Source: Dryocola clanedunensis subsp. sulfonylureivorans (lineage in GTDB: Bacteria > Pseudomonadota > Gammaproteobacteria > Enterobacterales > Enterobacteriaceae). From it: a DNA stretch of 32,443 nt. Positions 19,117-28,680 of this stretch are shown here, in pieces (the stretch's first letter is position 1; each line of letters starts with the position of its first letter). A program made the position numbers and the translations under genes. The notes under the pieces were generated by a model. The model did no database searches. It was not told where the DNA came from and saw nothing but the letters and a program-made list of their open reading frames with translations. The stretch spans positions 1 to 32,443 of the forward strand of contig NZ_JAERMU010000033.1 in the NCBI RefSeq assembly GCF_016756775.1. Reading direction: 5' to 3'.

Positions 19117-19199
19117 AAGATCACTCAATGAAAGTCAGGAGGGAAGAAAAACAGCGTGGTAGTATAGCGAGCGTAATCCATACGACTCAAGGTACTATC

Positions 19200-19481
19200 A
19201 TGGCAAAAACCGCGGCAGCACTGCATATCCTTGTTAAGGAAGAAAAACAGGCCCAGGAAATTCTCGAACAGCTGAAAAACGGCGGCGACTTCGAAAAGCT
19301 GGCTAAGAAGCACTCCACCTGCCCGTCAGGCAAAAAAGGCGGACATTTGGGTGAGTTCCGCCAGGGCCAGATGGTTCCGGCGTTTGATAAAGTGGTGTTC
19401 TCCTGCCCGCTGCTGGAGCCTTACGGCCCGCTGCATACCCAGTTCGGTTACCACATCATTAAGGTGCTGTACCGTAACTAA
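19200..19481 (+). CDS. ppiC: Peptidyl-prolyl cis-trans isomerase C (parvulin)
   Basis: PpiC is a small cytoplasmic parvulin that speeds prolyl isomerisation. The 93-aa protein is a single parvulin domain. Recognisable parts are LHILV near the N-terminus, the [15 protein letters not shown] loop, [14 protein letters not shown] and the C-terminal [13 protein letters not shown] chose the ATG at 19200 because it gives the E. coli length and [11 protein letters not shown] start and has AAGG about eight bases upstream. An upstream frame adds 24 residues with no resemblance. It lies between divergent rep and convergent ilvC, as in E. coli. Confidence 0.97.
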   Translation: MAKTAAALHILVKEEKQAQEILEQLKNGGDFEKLAKKHSTCPSGKKGGHLGEFRQGQMVPAFDKVVFSCPLLEPYGPLHTQFGYHIIKVLYRN

Positions 19482-19484
19482 AAG

Positions 19485-19512
19485 AAAGGCCGGGAAATTT
19501 CCCGGCCTTTTT
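19485..19512. terminator. Bidirectional terminator between ppiC and ilvC
   Basis: The 26-base perfect palindrome 19485-19510 has AAAGGCCGGG and CCCGGCCTTT arms. It ends in T-runs on both strands. It starts four bases after the ppiC stop and about 15 bases beyond the ilvC stop, so it can end both transcripts. Confidence 0.93.
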
Positions 19513-19526
19513 GCATCTACTGAAGA

Positions 19527-21002
19527 TTAACCCGCTACAGCAATGCGTTTCATATCGGTCATGTAGCCACGCAGCTTCTGGCCCACTTTCTCGATTTCAT
19601 GGTTGCGGATGGCTTCGTTTACGTCACGCAGCTGGGCGTTATCTACCGCAGCGGCCGGGATTTCTTTACCCAGATCGCCTGCCTGAATCGTTGTCATGAA
19701 CTCTTTCAGCAGCGGTACCGCAGCGTAAGAGAACAGGTAGTTACCGTACTCTGCGGTATCGGAGATAACCACGTTCATTTCGTACAGACGCTTACGAGCG
19801 ATGGTGTTCGCAATCAGCGGCAGCTCGTGCAGTGACTCGTAGTAAGCAGACTCTTCGATGATGCCCGCATCAACCATGGTTTCAAATGCCAGCTCAACGC
19901 CCGCTTTCACCATCGCGATCATCAGAACGCCTTTATCGAAGTACTCCTGCTCAGAGATTTTACCTTCAAACTGCGGCGCGGTTTCAAACGCGGTTTTGCC
20001 GGTCTCTTCGCGCCAGGTCAGCAGGTTTTTATCGTCGTTCGCCCAGTCAGCCATCATGCCGGAGGAGAACTCACCGGAGATGATGTCGTCCATATGCTTC
20101 TGGAACAGCGGTGCCATAATGGTTTTCAGCTGCTCGGACAGCGCGTAAGCACGAATTTTCGCCGGGTTGGACAGACGGTCCATCATCAGCGTAATGCCGC
20201 CCTGCTTCAGGGCTTCGGTGATGGTTTCCCAACCGAACTGAATCAGTTTTTCTGCATAAGCCGGGTCGGTGCCTTCTTCCACCAGCTTGTCGAAGCACAG
20301 CAGGGAACCCGCTTGCAGCATGCCGCACAGAATAGTTTGCTCGCCCATCAGGTCAGATTTCACTTCCGCAACGAAGGAAGATTCCAGTACGCCCGCACGG
20401 TGACCGCCAGTTGCAGCAGCCCATGCCTTAGCGATAGCCATGCCTTCACCTTTCGGATCGTTTTCCGGGTGAACCGCAATCAGCGTTGGAACACCGAACC
20501 CACGTTTGTATTCTTCGCGAACTTCGGTACCTGGGCATTTAGGTGCAACCATCACCACGGTGATGTCCTTACGGATTTGCTCGCCAACTTCAACCACGTT
20601 GAAGCCGTGGGAATAACCCAGCGCCGCGCCGTCTTTCATCATTGGCTGAACGGCTTTTACTACCGCAGAGTGCTGTTTGTCTGGCGTCAGGTTAACAACC
20701 AGATCAGCCTGCGGGATCAGCTCTTCGTATGTACCAACTTTAAAACCGTTTTCAGTCGCTTTACGCCATGAAGCGCGCTTCTCAGCAATCGCTTCTGAGC
20801 GCAGAGCGTAGGCAACGTCCAGACCGGAGTCACGCATGTTCAGGCCCTGGTTCAGACCCTGCGCGCCACAGCCGACGATGACGACTTTTTTACCTTTGAG
20901 GTAGCTTGCTTCATCGGCGAATTCGTCACGCGCCATGAAACGACATTTACCCAGTTGCGCCAGCTGCTGACGCAGGTTCAAGGTGTTGAAATAATTAGCC
21001 AT
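19527..21002 (-). CDS. ilvC: Ketol-acid reductoisomerase (NADP+), class II
   Basis: IlvC isomerises and reduces acetolactate and acetohydroxybutyrate, the second common step of valine and isoleucine synthesis. The 491-aa class II enzyme has a Rossmann domain with GCGAQG at 44-49 and a duplicated helical domain. Metal ligands D217 and E221 are in [15 protein letters not shown]-contact residues R68, R76 and S78 are present; position 69 is S where I recall K in E. coli. The start at 21002 ([10 protein letters not shown]) has GGAG seven bases upstream; the open frame continues 48 codons further up through the promoter and that part is not real. It is induced by its substrates through IlvY. Confidence 0.98.
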   Translation of the reverse strand: MANYFNTLNLRQQLAQLGKCRFMARDEFADEASYLKGKKVVIVGCGAQGLNQGLNMRDSGLDVAYALRSEAIAEKRASWRKATENGFKVGTYEELIPQADLVVNLTPDKQHSAVVKAVQPMMKDGAALGYSHGFNVVEVGEQIRKDITVVMVAPKCPGTEVREEYKRGFGVPTLIAVHPENDPKGEGMAIAKAWAAATGGHRAGVLESSFVAEVKSDLMGEQTILCGMLQAGSLLCFDKLVEEGTDPAYAEKLIQFGWETITEALKQGGITLMMDRLSNPAKIRAYALSEQLKTIMAPLFQKHMDDIISGEFSSGMMADWANDDKNLLTWREETGKTAFETAPQFEGKISEQEYFDKGVLMIAMVKAGVELAFETMVDAGIIEESAYYESLHELPLIANTIARKRLYEMNVVISDTAEYGNYLFSYAAVPLLKEFMTTIQAGDLGKEIPAAAVDNAQLRDVNEAIRNHEIEKVGQKLRGYMTDMKRIAVAG

Positions 21003-21077
21003 CGTAGGACTCCGTAATTGTCGTGTTGTGTTTCTTGTAAGGGTCGCAAGCCGTGTCATGTTTGCGAGAATGAAACC

Positions 21078-21106
21078 ACTATATGACAGGAAATGCGTTG
21101 CTGAAA
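21078..21106 (-). promoter_or_regulatory. ilvC promoter
   Basis: On the minus strand a -10 TATAGT (21078-21083) lies 17 bases from a weak -35 TTTCAG (21101-21106). A poor -35 fits a promoter that needs an activator, here IlvY, whose operator lies immediately upstream. Confidence 0.55.
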
Positions 21107-21127
21107 TTGATATATTAACAACGTGAC

Positions 21128-21144
21128 GTTGCAAAAACTGCAAC
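21128..21144. promoter_or_regulatory. IlvY operator (LysR-type dyad)
   Basis: GTTGCA (21128-21133) and TGCAAC (21139-21144) form a perfect dyad with a five-base centre. The inner TTGC-N7-GCAA fits the T-N11-A rule of LysR-type sites. It lies between ilvY and the ilvC promoter, close to the ilvY start, suiting autorepression of ilvY. A second, less regular GTTG/CAAC pair toward ilvC (21096-21121) may be the second operator known from E. coli. Confidence 0.65.
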
Positions 21145-21166
21145 ATAAAAAGAAGGGTTGATGACC

Positions 21167-22060
21167 ATGGATTTACGCGATCTCAAAACGTTTCTCCACC
21201 TTGCGGAAAGCCGCCACTTTGGACGCAGCGCAAGGGCAATGCATGTCAGCCCGTCAACGCTTTCACGACAGATCCAGCGCCTTGAGGACGATCTTGGCCA
21301 GCCGCTCTTTTTACGCGATAACCGCACCGTCACGCTAACCGAAGCTGGCGAGCAGCTCAGGCAATTCGCGCAGCATACGCTTTTGCAGTACCAGCAGATG
21401 CGCCATACCATCGGCCAGGAAGGTCCTTCGCTTTCCGGAGAGCTTCATCTCTTCTGTTCGGTTACCGCAGCCTACAGCCATTTACCGCCGATTCTGGATC
21501 GGTTCCGCGCCGAGCACCCGAATGTGGAAATCAAACTGACAACCGGCGACGCGGCGGATGCGGTGGAAAAAGTAGATTCAGACGAGGCCGATCTGGCGAT
21601 TGCCGGCAAGCCGGAATCCCTGCCGCCGGGCATTGCTTTCTCAATGCTGGAAAACCTGGCCGTGGTGCTTATCGCCCCCGCTCTGCCCTGCCCGGTTCGC
21701 AACCTGGTCAGCACGCCCGAGCCAGACTGGAACAAAGTGCCCTTTATCATGGCGGACCAGGGGCCGGTGCGCCGCCGCATCGAACTGTGGTTCCGCAGGC
21801 AGAAAATCAGCAACCCGTTTATCTACGCGACCGTGGCCGGGCATGAAGCAATGGTGTCGATGGTCGCGCTGGGCTGTGGCGTGGCGCTGCTGCCGGAAAT
21901 TGTGCTGGAAAACAGCCCCGAGCCGGTGCGTAACCGCGTGCAAATCCTCGAGCGGAGCGAAGAGGATGCGCCGTTCGAACTTGGCGTTTGCGCACAAAAA
22001 AAGCGGCTCAATGAGCCGCTTGTAAATGCGTTCTGGAAATTACTGCCCGGCAGCCACTAG
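21167..22060 (+). CDS. ilvY: LysR-type activator of ilvC
   Basis: IlvY activates ilvC when acetolactate or acetohydroxybutyrate is bound and represses itself. The 297-aa protein has an N-terminal winged helix-turn-helix (about 18-37, [19 protein letters not shown]) and a C-terminal inducer-binding domain. I chose the third in-frame start, ATG at 21167, because [20 protein letters not shown] is the family N-terminus and GAAGGG lies nine bases upstream. ATG at 21161 is the alternative. It is divergent from ilvC and converges with ilvA: both stops share CTAG at 22057-22060. Its 3' coding end also contains the ilvA terminator. Confidence 0.97.
   Translation: MDLRDLKTFLHLAESRHFGRSARAMHVSPSTLSRQIQRLEDDLGQPLFLRDNRTVTLTEAGEQLRQFAQHTLLQYQQMRHTIGQEGPSLSGELHLFCSVTAAYSHLPPILDRFRAEHPNVEIKLTTGDAADAVEKVDSDEADLAIAGKPESLPPGIAFSMLENLAVVLIAPALPCPVRNLVSTPEPDWNKVPFIMADQGPVRRRIELWFRRQKISNPFIYATVAGHEAMVSMVALGCGVALLPEIVLENSPEPVRNRVQILERSEEDAPFELGVCAQKKRLNEPLVNAFWKLLPGSH
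21995..22021 (-). terminator. ilvGMEDA operon terminator inside ilvY
   Basis: On the minus strand AAGCGGCTC and GAGCCGCTT form a perfect 9-bp stem around three bases (22001-22021), followed by seven T. It lies 35 bases past the ilvA stop and inside the last 20 codons of ilvY, whose codons for KKRLNEPL build it. On the plus strand no T-run follows. Confidence 0.85.
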
Positions 22061-23601
22061 CCCGCAAGGAAGAAGCGGAACGCCGGATTATTGGTTTCGT
22101 CGTGGCAGTCGTAGCCCAGCTCGTTCAGGCGCGTTTGGAAATCTGGCTCGTTATCGCCAAGCTCGAATGCCGCCAGCACGCGACCGTAGTCCGTACCGTG
22201 GCTGCGGTAGTGGAACAGGGAAATGTTCCAGTGCGTACCCAGCGTTTGCAGGAACTTCAGCAGTGCGCCCGGCGACTCCGGGAATTCAAAGCTGTAAAGC
22301 CGCTCGCGCAGCGGCTTGGAAGGACGTCCACCCACCATATACCGCACGTGAAGCTTCGCCATTTCGTCGTCGGACAAATCGACTACGCCGTAGCCCCCTT
22401 CGTTCAGCAGGGCAAGGATCTCATGGCGCTCTTCCAGACCGCGAGTCAAACGCACGCCGACGAAAATGCAGGCCTCCGCCGAGCTTGAATACCGATAGTT
22501 AAATTCGGTGACGGAGCGGCCGCCCAGCAGCTGGCAGAACTTCAGGAAGCTGCCTTTTTCCTCCGGAATAGTGACCGCAAGTAAGGCTTCGCGTTGCTCC
22601 CCCAGTTCACAGCGTTCAGAAACGTAACGCAGCCCGTGGAAGTTAACGTTCGCGCCAGACAGAACGTGCGCCAGGCGCTCGCCGCGAATCTGATGCTGCT
22701 GGATATACTTCTTCATGCCCGCCAGGGCCAGCGCGCCGGAAGGTTCCGCCACTGCGCGCACATCCTCGAAGAGATCTTTCATTGCCGCGCAGATTGCATC
22801 GCTGTCTACGGTGATGATGTCGTCGAGATACTCCTGGCAGATACGGAAGGTCTCATCGCCGATGCGCTTAACCGCCACGCCTTCAGCAAACAAACCAACT
22901 CGTGCTAAATCTACGGGCTTGCCCGCATCCAGCGCGGCTTTAAGACAGGCTGAATCTTCTGCTTCAACCGCAATCACCTTGATTTGCGGCATAAGCTGCT
23001 TAATCAGAACCGCTACGCCCGCCGCCAGACCACCGCCGCCGACCGGGACGAACACCCGGTCGATGTGGGCGTCCTGCTGCAGCAGCTCCAGCGCCAGCGT
23101 GCCCTGCCCGGCAATCACTGCCGGATGGTCGAATGGTGGCACATAGGTGAAGCCCTGCTGCTGCGAAAGCTCGATTGCCCGCGCTTTAGCTTCATCAAAG
23201 TTGGCACCGTGCAGCAGCACTTCGCCGCCGAATGCTCTTACCGCATCCACTTTGATATCCGCGGTAGCAACCGGCATCACGATCAGCGACTTGATACCCA
23301 GACGAGTGGAAGAGAGCGCCACACCCTGAGCGTGGTTCCCGGCCGAAGCCGTAATCACGCCGCTGGCTTTTTGCTCGCTGTTCAGCCCGGCAATCATGGC
23401 GTACGCGCCGCGCAGCTTGAAGCTGTGCACCGGCTGACGATCTTCACGCTTCACCAGAATGACGTTATCCAGACGGGATGACAGCTTTTCCATCTTCTGC
23501 AACGGGGTAACCTGAGCGACCTCGTAAACGGGTGAACGGAGTACGGCACGCAGATATTCCGCGCCACAGGGAGCGTCGGGTAGCGGTTGTGACTCAGCCA
23601 T
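22057..23601 (-). CDS. ilvA: Threonine deaminase (biosynthetic)
   Basis: IlvA turns threonine into 2-oxobutanoate, the first step to isoleucine, and is inhibited by isoleucine. The PLP enzyme has an N-terminal catalytic domain with K62 in SFKLRGAY and the glycine-rich phosphate loop GGGGLAAG (about 188-195). The regulatory C-terminal part (from about 330) has two ACT-like domains. The 514 aa equal E. coli IlvA. It is last in the ilv operon, two bases after the ilvD stop, and converges with ilvY with overlapping stop codons. Confidence 0.98.
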   Translation of the reverse strand: MAESQPLPDAPCGAEYLRAVLRSPVYEVAQVTPLQKMEKLSSRLDNVILVKREDRQPVHSFKLRGAYAMIAGLNSEQKASGVITASAGNHAQGVALSSTRLGIKSLIVMPVATADIKVDAVRAFGGEVLLHGANFDEAKARAIELSQQQGFTYVPPFDHPAVIAGQGTLALELLQQDAHIDRVFVPVGGGGLAAGVAVLIKQLMPQIKVIAVEAEDSACLKAALDAGKPVDLARVGLFAEGVAVKRIGDETFRICQEYLDDIITVDSDAICAAMKDLFEDVRAVAEPSGALALAGMKKYIQQHQIRGERLAHVLSGANVNFHGLRYVSERCELGEQREALLAVTIPEEKGSFLKFCQLLGGRSVTEFNYRYSSSAEACIFVGVRLTRGLEERHEILALLNEGGYGVVDLSDDEMAKLHVRYMVGGRPSKPLRERLYSFEFPESPGALLKFLQTLGTHWNISLFHYRSHGTDYGRVLAAFELGDNEPDFQTRLNELGYDCHDETNNPAFRFFLAG

Positions 23602-23603
23602 GG

Positions 23604-25454
23604 TTAGCCTCCAAGCTTACTTTTATCGCGCACCGCGCCTTTATCGGCGCTGGTGGCAAGCATGGCGTAAGCGCGCAAAGCGAAGGAAACCTGGCGTTCA
23701 CGATTGCGAGGAGTCCACGCTTGGTCACCACGCGCTTCCTGCGCTTCACGACGAGCAGCCATTTCCTGATCGCTCAATTGCAGTTGGATCCCACGGTTCG
23801 GGATATCAATCGCAATCATGTCGCCATCTTCAATCAGCGCAATATTGCCACCGCTGGCTGCTTCAGGCGAAACGTGACCGATAGACAGCCCGGATGTACC
23901 ACCGGAGAAACGACCGTCGGTCACCAGCGCACAGGCCTTGCCCAGCCCCATAGATTTCAGGAAGGTCGTTGGGTAGAGCATTTCCTGCATGCCCGGCCCG
24001 CCTTTTGGCCCTTCGTAGCGAATAACGACCACGTCGCCCGCGACGACTTTGCCACCCAGGATTGCCTCAACCGCATCATCCTGGCTTTCGTAGACTTTTG
24101 CAGGGCCACGGAATACCAGGCTTTCGTCATCCACACCCGCTGTTTTCACAATGCAGCCATTTTCAGCGAAGTTGCCGTACAGCACCGCCAGACCACCTTC
24201 CTGGCTATAGGCATTTTCTTTAGAACGGATACAGCCGTTTTGGCGATCAACATCCAGAGAATCCCAACGGCAGGACTGCGAGAAAGCTTTTGTGGTACGA
24301 ATGCCCGCCGGACCTGCGGAGAACATGCTTTTCACGCTTTCGTCTTTGGTCAGCATGACATCGTACTGTTCCAGCGTTTGCGTCAGTGTCAGACCAAGAA
24401 TGTTTTTCACATTGCGATGCAGTAAGCCACCGCGATCCAGTTCGCCCAAAATACCGATTACGCCACCCGCACGGTGAACGTCTTCCATATGGTATTTCTG
24501 GGTGCTCGGCGCGACTTTACACAGCTGAGGCACTTTGCGAGAAAGCTGGTCGATATCCGTCATGGTGAAATCGAGTTCGGCTTCCTGAGCTGCTGCCAGT
24601 AAGTGCAGAACTGTATTCGTTGAGCCGCCCATCGCGACATCCAGCGTCATAGCGTTCTCAAACGCTTCTTTGCTGGCGATGCTGCGTGGCAATGCGCTTT
24701 CATCATCCTGCTCGTAATAACGTTTGGTCAGCGCGACGATGCGTTTACCGGCATTCAGGAACAACTCTTTACGATCGGAGTGCGTGGCCAGCAGAGAACC
24801 GTTACCCGGCTGAGACAGACCCAAAGCTTCAGTCAGGCAGTTCATCGAGTTCGCGGTGAACATACCGGAACAGGAGCCGCAGGTTGGGCAAGCGGAACGT
24901 TCGACCTGCTCGCTTTGCTCGTCGCTCACTTTCGGGTCAGCGCCCTGAATCATCGCATCAACCAGGTCGAGTTTGATGATTTGGTCAGACAGTTTGGTTT
25001 TCCCGGCTTCCATCGGGCCGCCGGAAACGAAGATAACCGGGATGTTCAGGCGCAGCGACGCCATTAACATCCCCGGGGTGATTTTGTCGCAGTTAGAGAT
25101 ACAAACCATCGCATCTGCGCAGTGGGCATTAACCATGTACTCCACGGAGTCGGCAATCAGCTCGCGGGACGGCAGAGAATAAAGCATACCGCCGTGGCCC
25201 ATCGCGATGCCGTCATCCACGGCAATGGTGTTGAACTCTTTCGCTACGCCGCCGGAGGCTTCGATTTGTTCGGCGACCAGTTTACCCAGATCGCGCAGGT
25301 GAACGTGGCCCGGTACGAACTGAGTAAAGGAGTTCACTACCGCAATAATTGGCTTGCCGAAATCGTCATCGGTCATCCCGGTTGCGCGCCAGAGTGCGCG
25401 GGCACCCGCCATATTACGGCCGTGGGTGGTGGTAGCTGAACGGTACTTAGGCAT
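23604..25454 (-). CDS. ilvD: Dihydroxy-acid dehydratase
   Basis: IlvD dehydrates dihydroxyisovalerate and dihydroxymethylvalerate to the 2-oxo acids. The 616 aa equal E. coli. Conserved cluster and active-site residues are C122 in NCDKITPG, with K124 as the candidate carbamylated lysine, C195 in CGSCSGMF, and the metal ligands around [10 protein letters not shown] (80-89). The oxygen-sensitive Fe-S cluster makes it a weak point of the pathway under oxidative stress. It lies 62 bp after ilvE, the largest gap inside the operon, and two bases before ilvA. Confidence 0.98.
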   Translation of the reverse strand: MPKYRSATTTHGRNMAGARALWRATGMTDDDFGKPIIAVVNSFTQFVPGHVHLRDLGKLVAEQIEASGGVAKEFNTIAVDDGIAMGHGGMLYSLPSRELIADSVEYMVNAHCADAMVCISNCDKITPGMLMASLRLNIPVIFVSGGPMEAGKTKLSDQIIKLDLVDAMIQGADPKVSDEQSEQVERSACPTCGSCSGMFTANSMNCLTEALGLSQPGNGSLLATHSDRKELFLNAGKRIVALTKRYYEQDDESALPRSIASKEAFENAMTLDVAMGGSTNTVLHLLAAAQEAELDFTMTDIDQLSRKVPQLCKVAPSTQKYHMEDVHRAGGVIGILGELDRGGLLHRNVKNILGLTLTQTLEQYDVMLTKDESVKSMFSAGPAGIRTTKAFSQSCRWDSLDVDRQNGCIRSKENAYSQEGGLAVLYGNFAENGCIVKTAGVDDESLVFRGPAKVYESQDDAVEAILGGKVVAGDVVVIRYEGPKGGPGMQEMLYPTTFLKSMGLGKACALVTDGRFSGGTSGLSIGHVSPEAASGGNIALIEDGDMIAIDIPNRGIQLQLSDQEMAARREAQEARGDQAWTPRNRERQVSFALRAYAMLATSADKGAVRDKSKLGG

Positions 25455-25516
25455 GCTGATTTACTCCAGTCTGTCAGGGTGCGGACGGCCAGAAGCCACC
25501 CGCCTGATTATCATTT

Positions 25517-26449
25517 TTACTGAGGGTTTACTGGATCTAACCAGCCCCACTTGTCTTCGGTTTCACCCGTGAACAGGCCAAAGAACGCCTGTTGAATACG
25601 TTTGGTCACCGGGCCACAGCGGCCTTCGCCAACCTGAATACCGTCAACGCTACGTACCGGCGTAATTTCCGCCGCGGTACCGGACATAAAGACTTCATCC
25701 GACAGATAGAGCGATTCGCGGGAAAGCACCTGCTCGCGTACTTCGATCCCCAGATCTTTCGCCAGCTTAATGATGGCATCACGTGTAATGCCTGGCAGCG
25801 CGGAAGAGGTAAACGGTGGAGTAAACAGAACGCCATCTTTCACTTCGAAGAGGTTTTCACCAGCACCTTCTGACAGGAAGCCCTGCACGTCCAGCGCGAT
25901 CCCTTCCTGATAGCCATGGCGGCGAGCTTCGCTACCTACCAACAAAGAAGATAGATAGTTACCACCGGCTTTCGCCGCGGTTGGAATAGTATTTGGTGCT
26001 GCGCGGTTCCAGGAGGAAACCATTGCGTCGATCCCTTGATCCAGCGCTTCTGCGCCGAGATAAGCTCCCCATGGGAAGGCTGCGATGATCACATCAGTGG
26101 TATAACCGTCAGGCGGGTTAACGCCCATGCCAACATCACCCACAAAGACCAGAGGGCGGATATACGCGCTGGTCAGGTTGTTTTTGCGGATCACTGCACG
26201 GCAGGCTTCCATCAGGTCATCAACACTTTGTGAAACCGGGAAACGATAGATTTTGGCGGAGTCACGCAGACGCTGCATGTGTTCGCGATGGCGAAACACC
26301 ACTGGGCCAAGGTGAGAGTCGTAGCAACGGATACCTTCAAACACCGACGTACCGTAATGCAACGCGTGGGACATCACGTGGACTTTTGCCTCGCCCCACG
26401 GGGTCATTTCACCATTGAACCAGATGTAATCAGCTTTCTTCGTTGTCAT
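25517..26449 (-). CDS. ilvE: Branched-chain amino acid aminotransferase
   Basis: IlvE is the fold-type IV PLP transaminase that makes valine, leucine and isoleucine from their 2-oxo acids with glutamate. K160 in PTAAKAGGNYL is the PLP lysine. HALHYGTSVFEGIR (28-41) and the C-terminal FMSGTAAEITPV block are typical. At 310 aa it is one residue longer than I recall for E. coli, the difference lying at the C-terminus. It follows ilvM after 16 bp. Confidence 0.98.
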   Translation of the reverse strand: MTTKKADYIWFNGEMTPWGEAKVHVMSHALHYGTSVFEGIRCYDSHLGPVVFRHREHMQRLRDSAKIYRFPVSQSVDDLMEACRAVIRKNNLTSAYIRPLVFVGDVGMGVNPPDGYTTDVIIAAFPWGAYLGAEALDQGIDAMVSSWNRAAPNTIPTAAKAGGNYLSSLLVGSEARRHGYQEGIALDVQGFLSEGAGENLFEVKDGVLFTPPFTSSALPGITRDAIIKLAKDLGIEVREQVLSRESLYLSDEVFMSGTAAEITPVRSVDGIQVGEGRCGPVTKRIQQAFFGLFTGETEDKWGWLDPVNPQ

Positions 26450-26465
26450 GTTGCTTCCTTTGCGC

Positions 26466-26723
26466 TCAGGCGCGGATTTGTTGTGTTGTTGGTTGCTGGA
26501 TTTCTACGCAGGCGACGTCGACCAGCTTACTTAATTGACTAAACAGTAATTCGACCGGGCGGAGGCTTGCAACGGTCAATTCAATATTAATGTTGTCGGT
26601 ACTGCCCACGGTAGCCACATTCATAGAACAAAGTTGAAAACCACGGTGGCGCACCACGCGTAAAATACGCTCCAGGGTTTCAGGACGAAAACGAGCCTGC
26701 ACGGCGAGCTGATGTTGCATCAT
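26466..26723 (-). CDS. ilvM: Acetolactate synthase II, regulatory subunit
   Basis: IlvM is the small subunit that stabilises and activates acetolactate synthase II. The 85-aa protein is a single ACT domain with the start [20 protein letters not shown]. coli IlvM has about 87 aa. The ATG overlaps the ilvG stop by ATGA, which supports equimolar synthesis with IlvG. Synthase II is the isozyme that resists valine inhibition. Confidence 0.96.
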   Translation of the reverse strand: MMQHQLAVQARFRPETLERILRVVRHRGFQLCSMNVATVGSTDNINIELTVASLRPVELLFSQLSKLVDVACVEIQQPTTQQIRA

Positions 26724-28366
26724 GATAATTTCTCCAGCATTTGTGAATTACTGGCACCAGGCGGTACCAGCGGCCAGACGTTTTCGTACTCATCGATTGA
26801 AACATGCAGCATGTAGGGGCCTTCGCTGTTCAACAGCGCATCGATGGCATCTTCTACCTGGTCTTTACGGGTGATGTGCTGGCCTGGGATACCAAAGGCA
26901 CGGGCCAGCATGAGGAAATCGGGATTATCGGAGAGGTTTGTTTCGCTGTAGCGTTCTGAGAAAAACATCTGCTGCCACTGACGAACCATTCCCAACCGCT
27001 GGTTATCCAGCAAAACGATTTTCAGCGGCAGCTGTTTTCGTTTGACGGTGCCCAGCTCCTGAACATTCATCATGAACGAGCCGTCACCGGAGATACAGAT
27101 AACCGTATCGTTCGGTCGCGCAACCTGTGCACCAACGGCGGCGGGTAAACCAAAGCCCATCGTTCCGAGGCCGCTGGAGGTGATGAAGTTTTCCGGACGG
27201 GTGAAAGTCATATGCTGAGCGGTCCACATCTGGTGCTGACCGACATCCGTCGTGACCACGCAATCCTGCGGTTTACGGTCCGAGATCTGCTTGAGCAGCA
27301 GTGGAGCAAAAATGGCTTCGCCTGGGTGATCGTAACGCCATGGGTTAGCTTCCCGTAATGCCACGACTTCCTGCTGCCATTCACTGATATCCAGCGGTTG
27401 CTGCAACGCCTGCAATAACTGAGTTAAGTCACCCTGCAGGCCAACGTGTGCCTGACGTAACTTATCAAGTTCAGCGGGATCGATATCCATATGGATGACT
27501 TTGGCATGTGGCGCGAAGGTATTCAGTTTGCCCGTCACGCGGTCATCAAACCGAGCGCCAACCGCAATCAGTAAATCGCATTCCTGTACGGCTAAGTTGG
27601 CCGATTTTGTCCCGTGCATCCCTAACATACCGGTATAAAAAGGATCTTCAGCCGATACAGCACCTAAGCCTTTCAACGTCACAGTTGAAGGCATATTTGT
27701 CACGGCGATAAATTCGCGTAGCGCAGGCACCGCCTGAGCCATACCAACCCCACCTCCCACGTACAGCATCGGCTTACGGGCATTAGCTAATAATTCGCGG
27801 GCCTGCGCCAGTTCCTTATACGGCAGGGTAAATTCATCCTCAATGGTGGATAACCAGGGTTCCAGCTCGCCTTGCGCTAACTGAATGTCTTTAGGGATAT
27901 CGACAAGAACGGGGCCTGGACGACCTGAATTTGCAATATCGAAGGCTTCGGCAAGCACGCGAGGCAAATCTTCCAGAGATTCGACGAGGAAGCTGTGTTT
28001 GGTGCAGGCCAGGGATAGACCTAAGACATCAACCTCCTGAAAGGCATCAGTACCGATAAGGGGAACGGCCACCTGACCGGTGATAGCAACAACAGGAACG
28101 GAATCTAGCAGCGCATCGGCAAGACCCGTTATCAGGTTCGTTGCTCCAGGGCCAGAAGTTGCGATACAAACCCCTGTTTTTCCAGTAGAACGTGCATACC
28201 CAATGGCCGCCATTGCCGCACCTTGCTCATGACGACAGAGCAAGTGTTCTACTCCTCCATCGTACAGCGCGTCGTAGACAGGCATAATCGCGCCGCCAGG
28301 ATAACCGAATACCGTCTCTACACCCTGCGCTCGCAAAGCATGTACTACCCACTGTGCACCATTCAT
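26720..28366 (-). CDS. ilvG: Acetolactate synthase II, catalytic subunit (intact)
   Basis: IlvG condenses pyruvate with pyruvate or 2-oxobutanoate using thiamine diphosphate. The catalytic glutamate E47 lies in CRHEQGAA. The middle domain provides FAD binding, and the ThDP/Mg motif begins with GDGSF and ends near LLDNQRLG. The 548 codons are uninterrupted, unlike the frameshifted ilvG of E. coli K-12, so this strain should make a valine-resistant isozyme. GGGGAAG lies seven bases before the ATG. Expression is controlled by the ilvL attenuator upstream. Confidence 0.98.
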   Translation of the reverse strand: MNGAQWVVHALRAQGVETVFGYPGGAIMPVYDALYDGGVEHLLCRHEQGAAMAAIGYARSTGKTGVCIATSGPGATNLITGLADALLDSVPVVAITGQVAVPLIGTDAFQEVDVLGLSLACTKHSFLVESLEDLPRVLAEAFDIANSGRPGPVLVDIPKDIQLAQGELEPWLSTIEDEFTLPYKELAQARELLANARKPMLYVGGGVGMAQAVPALREFIAVTNMPSTVTLKGLGAVSAEDPFYTGMLGMHGTKSANLAVQECDLLIAVGARFDDRVTGKLNTFAPHAKVIHMDIDPAELDKLRQAHVGLQGDLTQLLQALQQPLDISEWQQEVVALREANPWRYDHPGEAIFAPLLLKQISDRKPQDCVVTTDVGQHQMWTAQHMTFTRPENFITSSGLGTMGFGLPAAVGAQVARPNDTVICISGDGSFMMNVQELGTVKRKQLPLKIVLLDNQRLGMVRQWQQMFFSERYSETNLSDNPDFLMLARAFGIPGQHITRKDQVEDAIDALLNSEGPYMLHVSIDEYENVWPLVPPGASNSQMLEKLS

Positions 28367-28381
28367 AGTTTCTTCCCCGCC

Positions 28382-28432
28382 TCACTTCCGCATAAACAGC
28401 ATATTATGCTGAAACACTTCATCTGTTCTCAT
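28382..28432 (-). CDS. Possible 16-aa peptide upstream of ilvG
   Basis: A 17-codon frame (MRTDEVFQHNMLFMRK) lies between the attenuator and ilvG and ends 15 bases before the ilvG ATG. E. coli has a 16-aa peptide, IlvX, at the same place but with a different sequence and spacing. No convincing ribosome site precedes this frame, so it may be chance. Confidence 0.2.
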   Translation of the reverse strand: MRTDEVFQHNMLFMRK

Positions 28433-28450
28433 CTGGAATTATACGCCCAA

Positions 28451-28483
28451 CAAAAAACCCCCGGACCTTTCGGTGCGGGGGTT
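28451..28483 (-). terminator. ilvGMEDA attenuator terminator
   Basis: On the minus strand the arms 28472-28483 and 28457-28468 form a 12-bp stem with one mismatch, rich in GGGGG/CCCCC, followed by six T. It lies 23 bases after the ilvL stop and about 85 before ilvG. In the known mechanism it forms when the leader is translated fully and is avoided when ribosomes stall at Ile, Val or Leu codons. Confidence 0.93.
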
Positions 28484-28505
28484 CTTTTCGATTCAGGCTT
28501 GATTT

Positions 28506-28604
28506 TTAAGCCTTTCTTTCTCCAAGTGCAGCCCCGCACGATGGGATAATAATCACCACCACGCTAATCACGACCAGGCTAATCACTCGTAGAAGGGCTT
28601 TCAT
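28506..28604 (-). CDS. ilvL: ilvGMEDA operon leader peptide
   Basis: This 32-aa peptide is too short for routine gene calling. It reads MKALLRVISLVV, then ISVVVIII, then PSCGAALGERKA. Fourteen of residues 4-20 are Leu, Val or Ile, the amino acids made by the operon, so ribosome stalling here senses their charged tRNAs. Length and pattern match E. coli IlvL, with substitutions at both ends (K2-A3; S22; E29-R30). The attenuator follows directly. Confidence 0.96.
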   Translation of the reverse strand: MKALLRVISLVVISVVVIIIPSCGAALGERKA

Positions 28605-28647
28605 ATTCTGTATGTTCTGACATCTAGTTCGAAGTAATGCCTACAGA

Positions 28648-28675
28648 GTTATCACAGAGACAACGAAAAGCACAA
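28648..28675 (-). promoter_or_regulatory. ilvL-ilvGMEDA promoter
   Basis: On the minus strand a -35 TTGTGC (28670-28675) and a -10-like GATAAC (28648-28653) are 16 bases apart. The downstream stretch with TAACTC and TAGGCATT resembles the start region of the E. coli ilvG promoter as I remember it. A very AT-rich stretch upstream (28680-28830) fits the IHF/UP-type activation described for that promoter. Confidence 0.5.
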
Positions 28676-28680
28676 GATTT

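Noticed and set aside
19128-19199. 24-residue N-terminal extension of PpiC
   Set aside because: The ATG at 19200 matches the family N-terminus and has AAGG upstream.
21003-21146. 48-residue N-terminal extension of IlvC
   Set aside because: It would cross the promoter and operator region; the ATG at 21002 has a good ribosome site and gives the family length.
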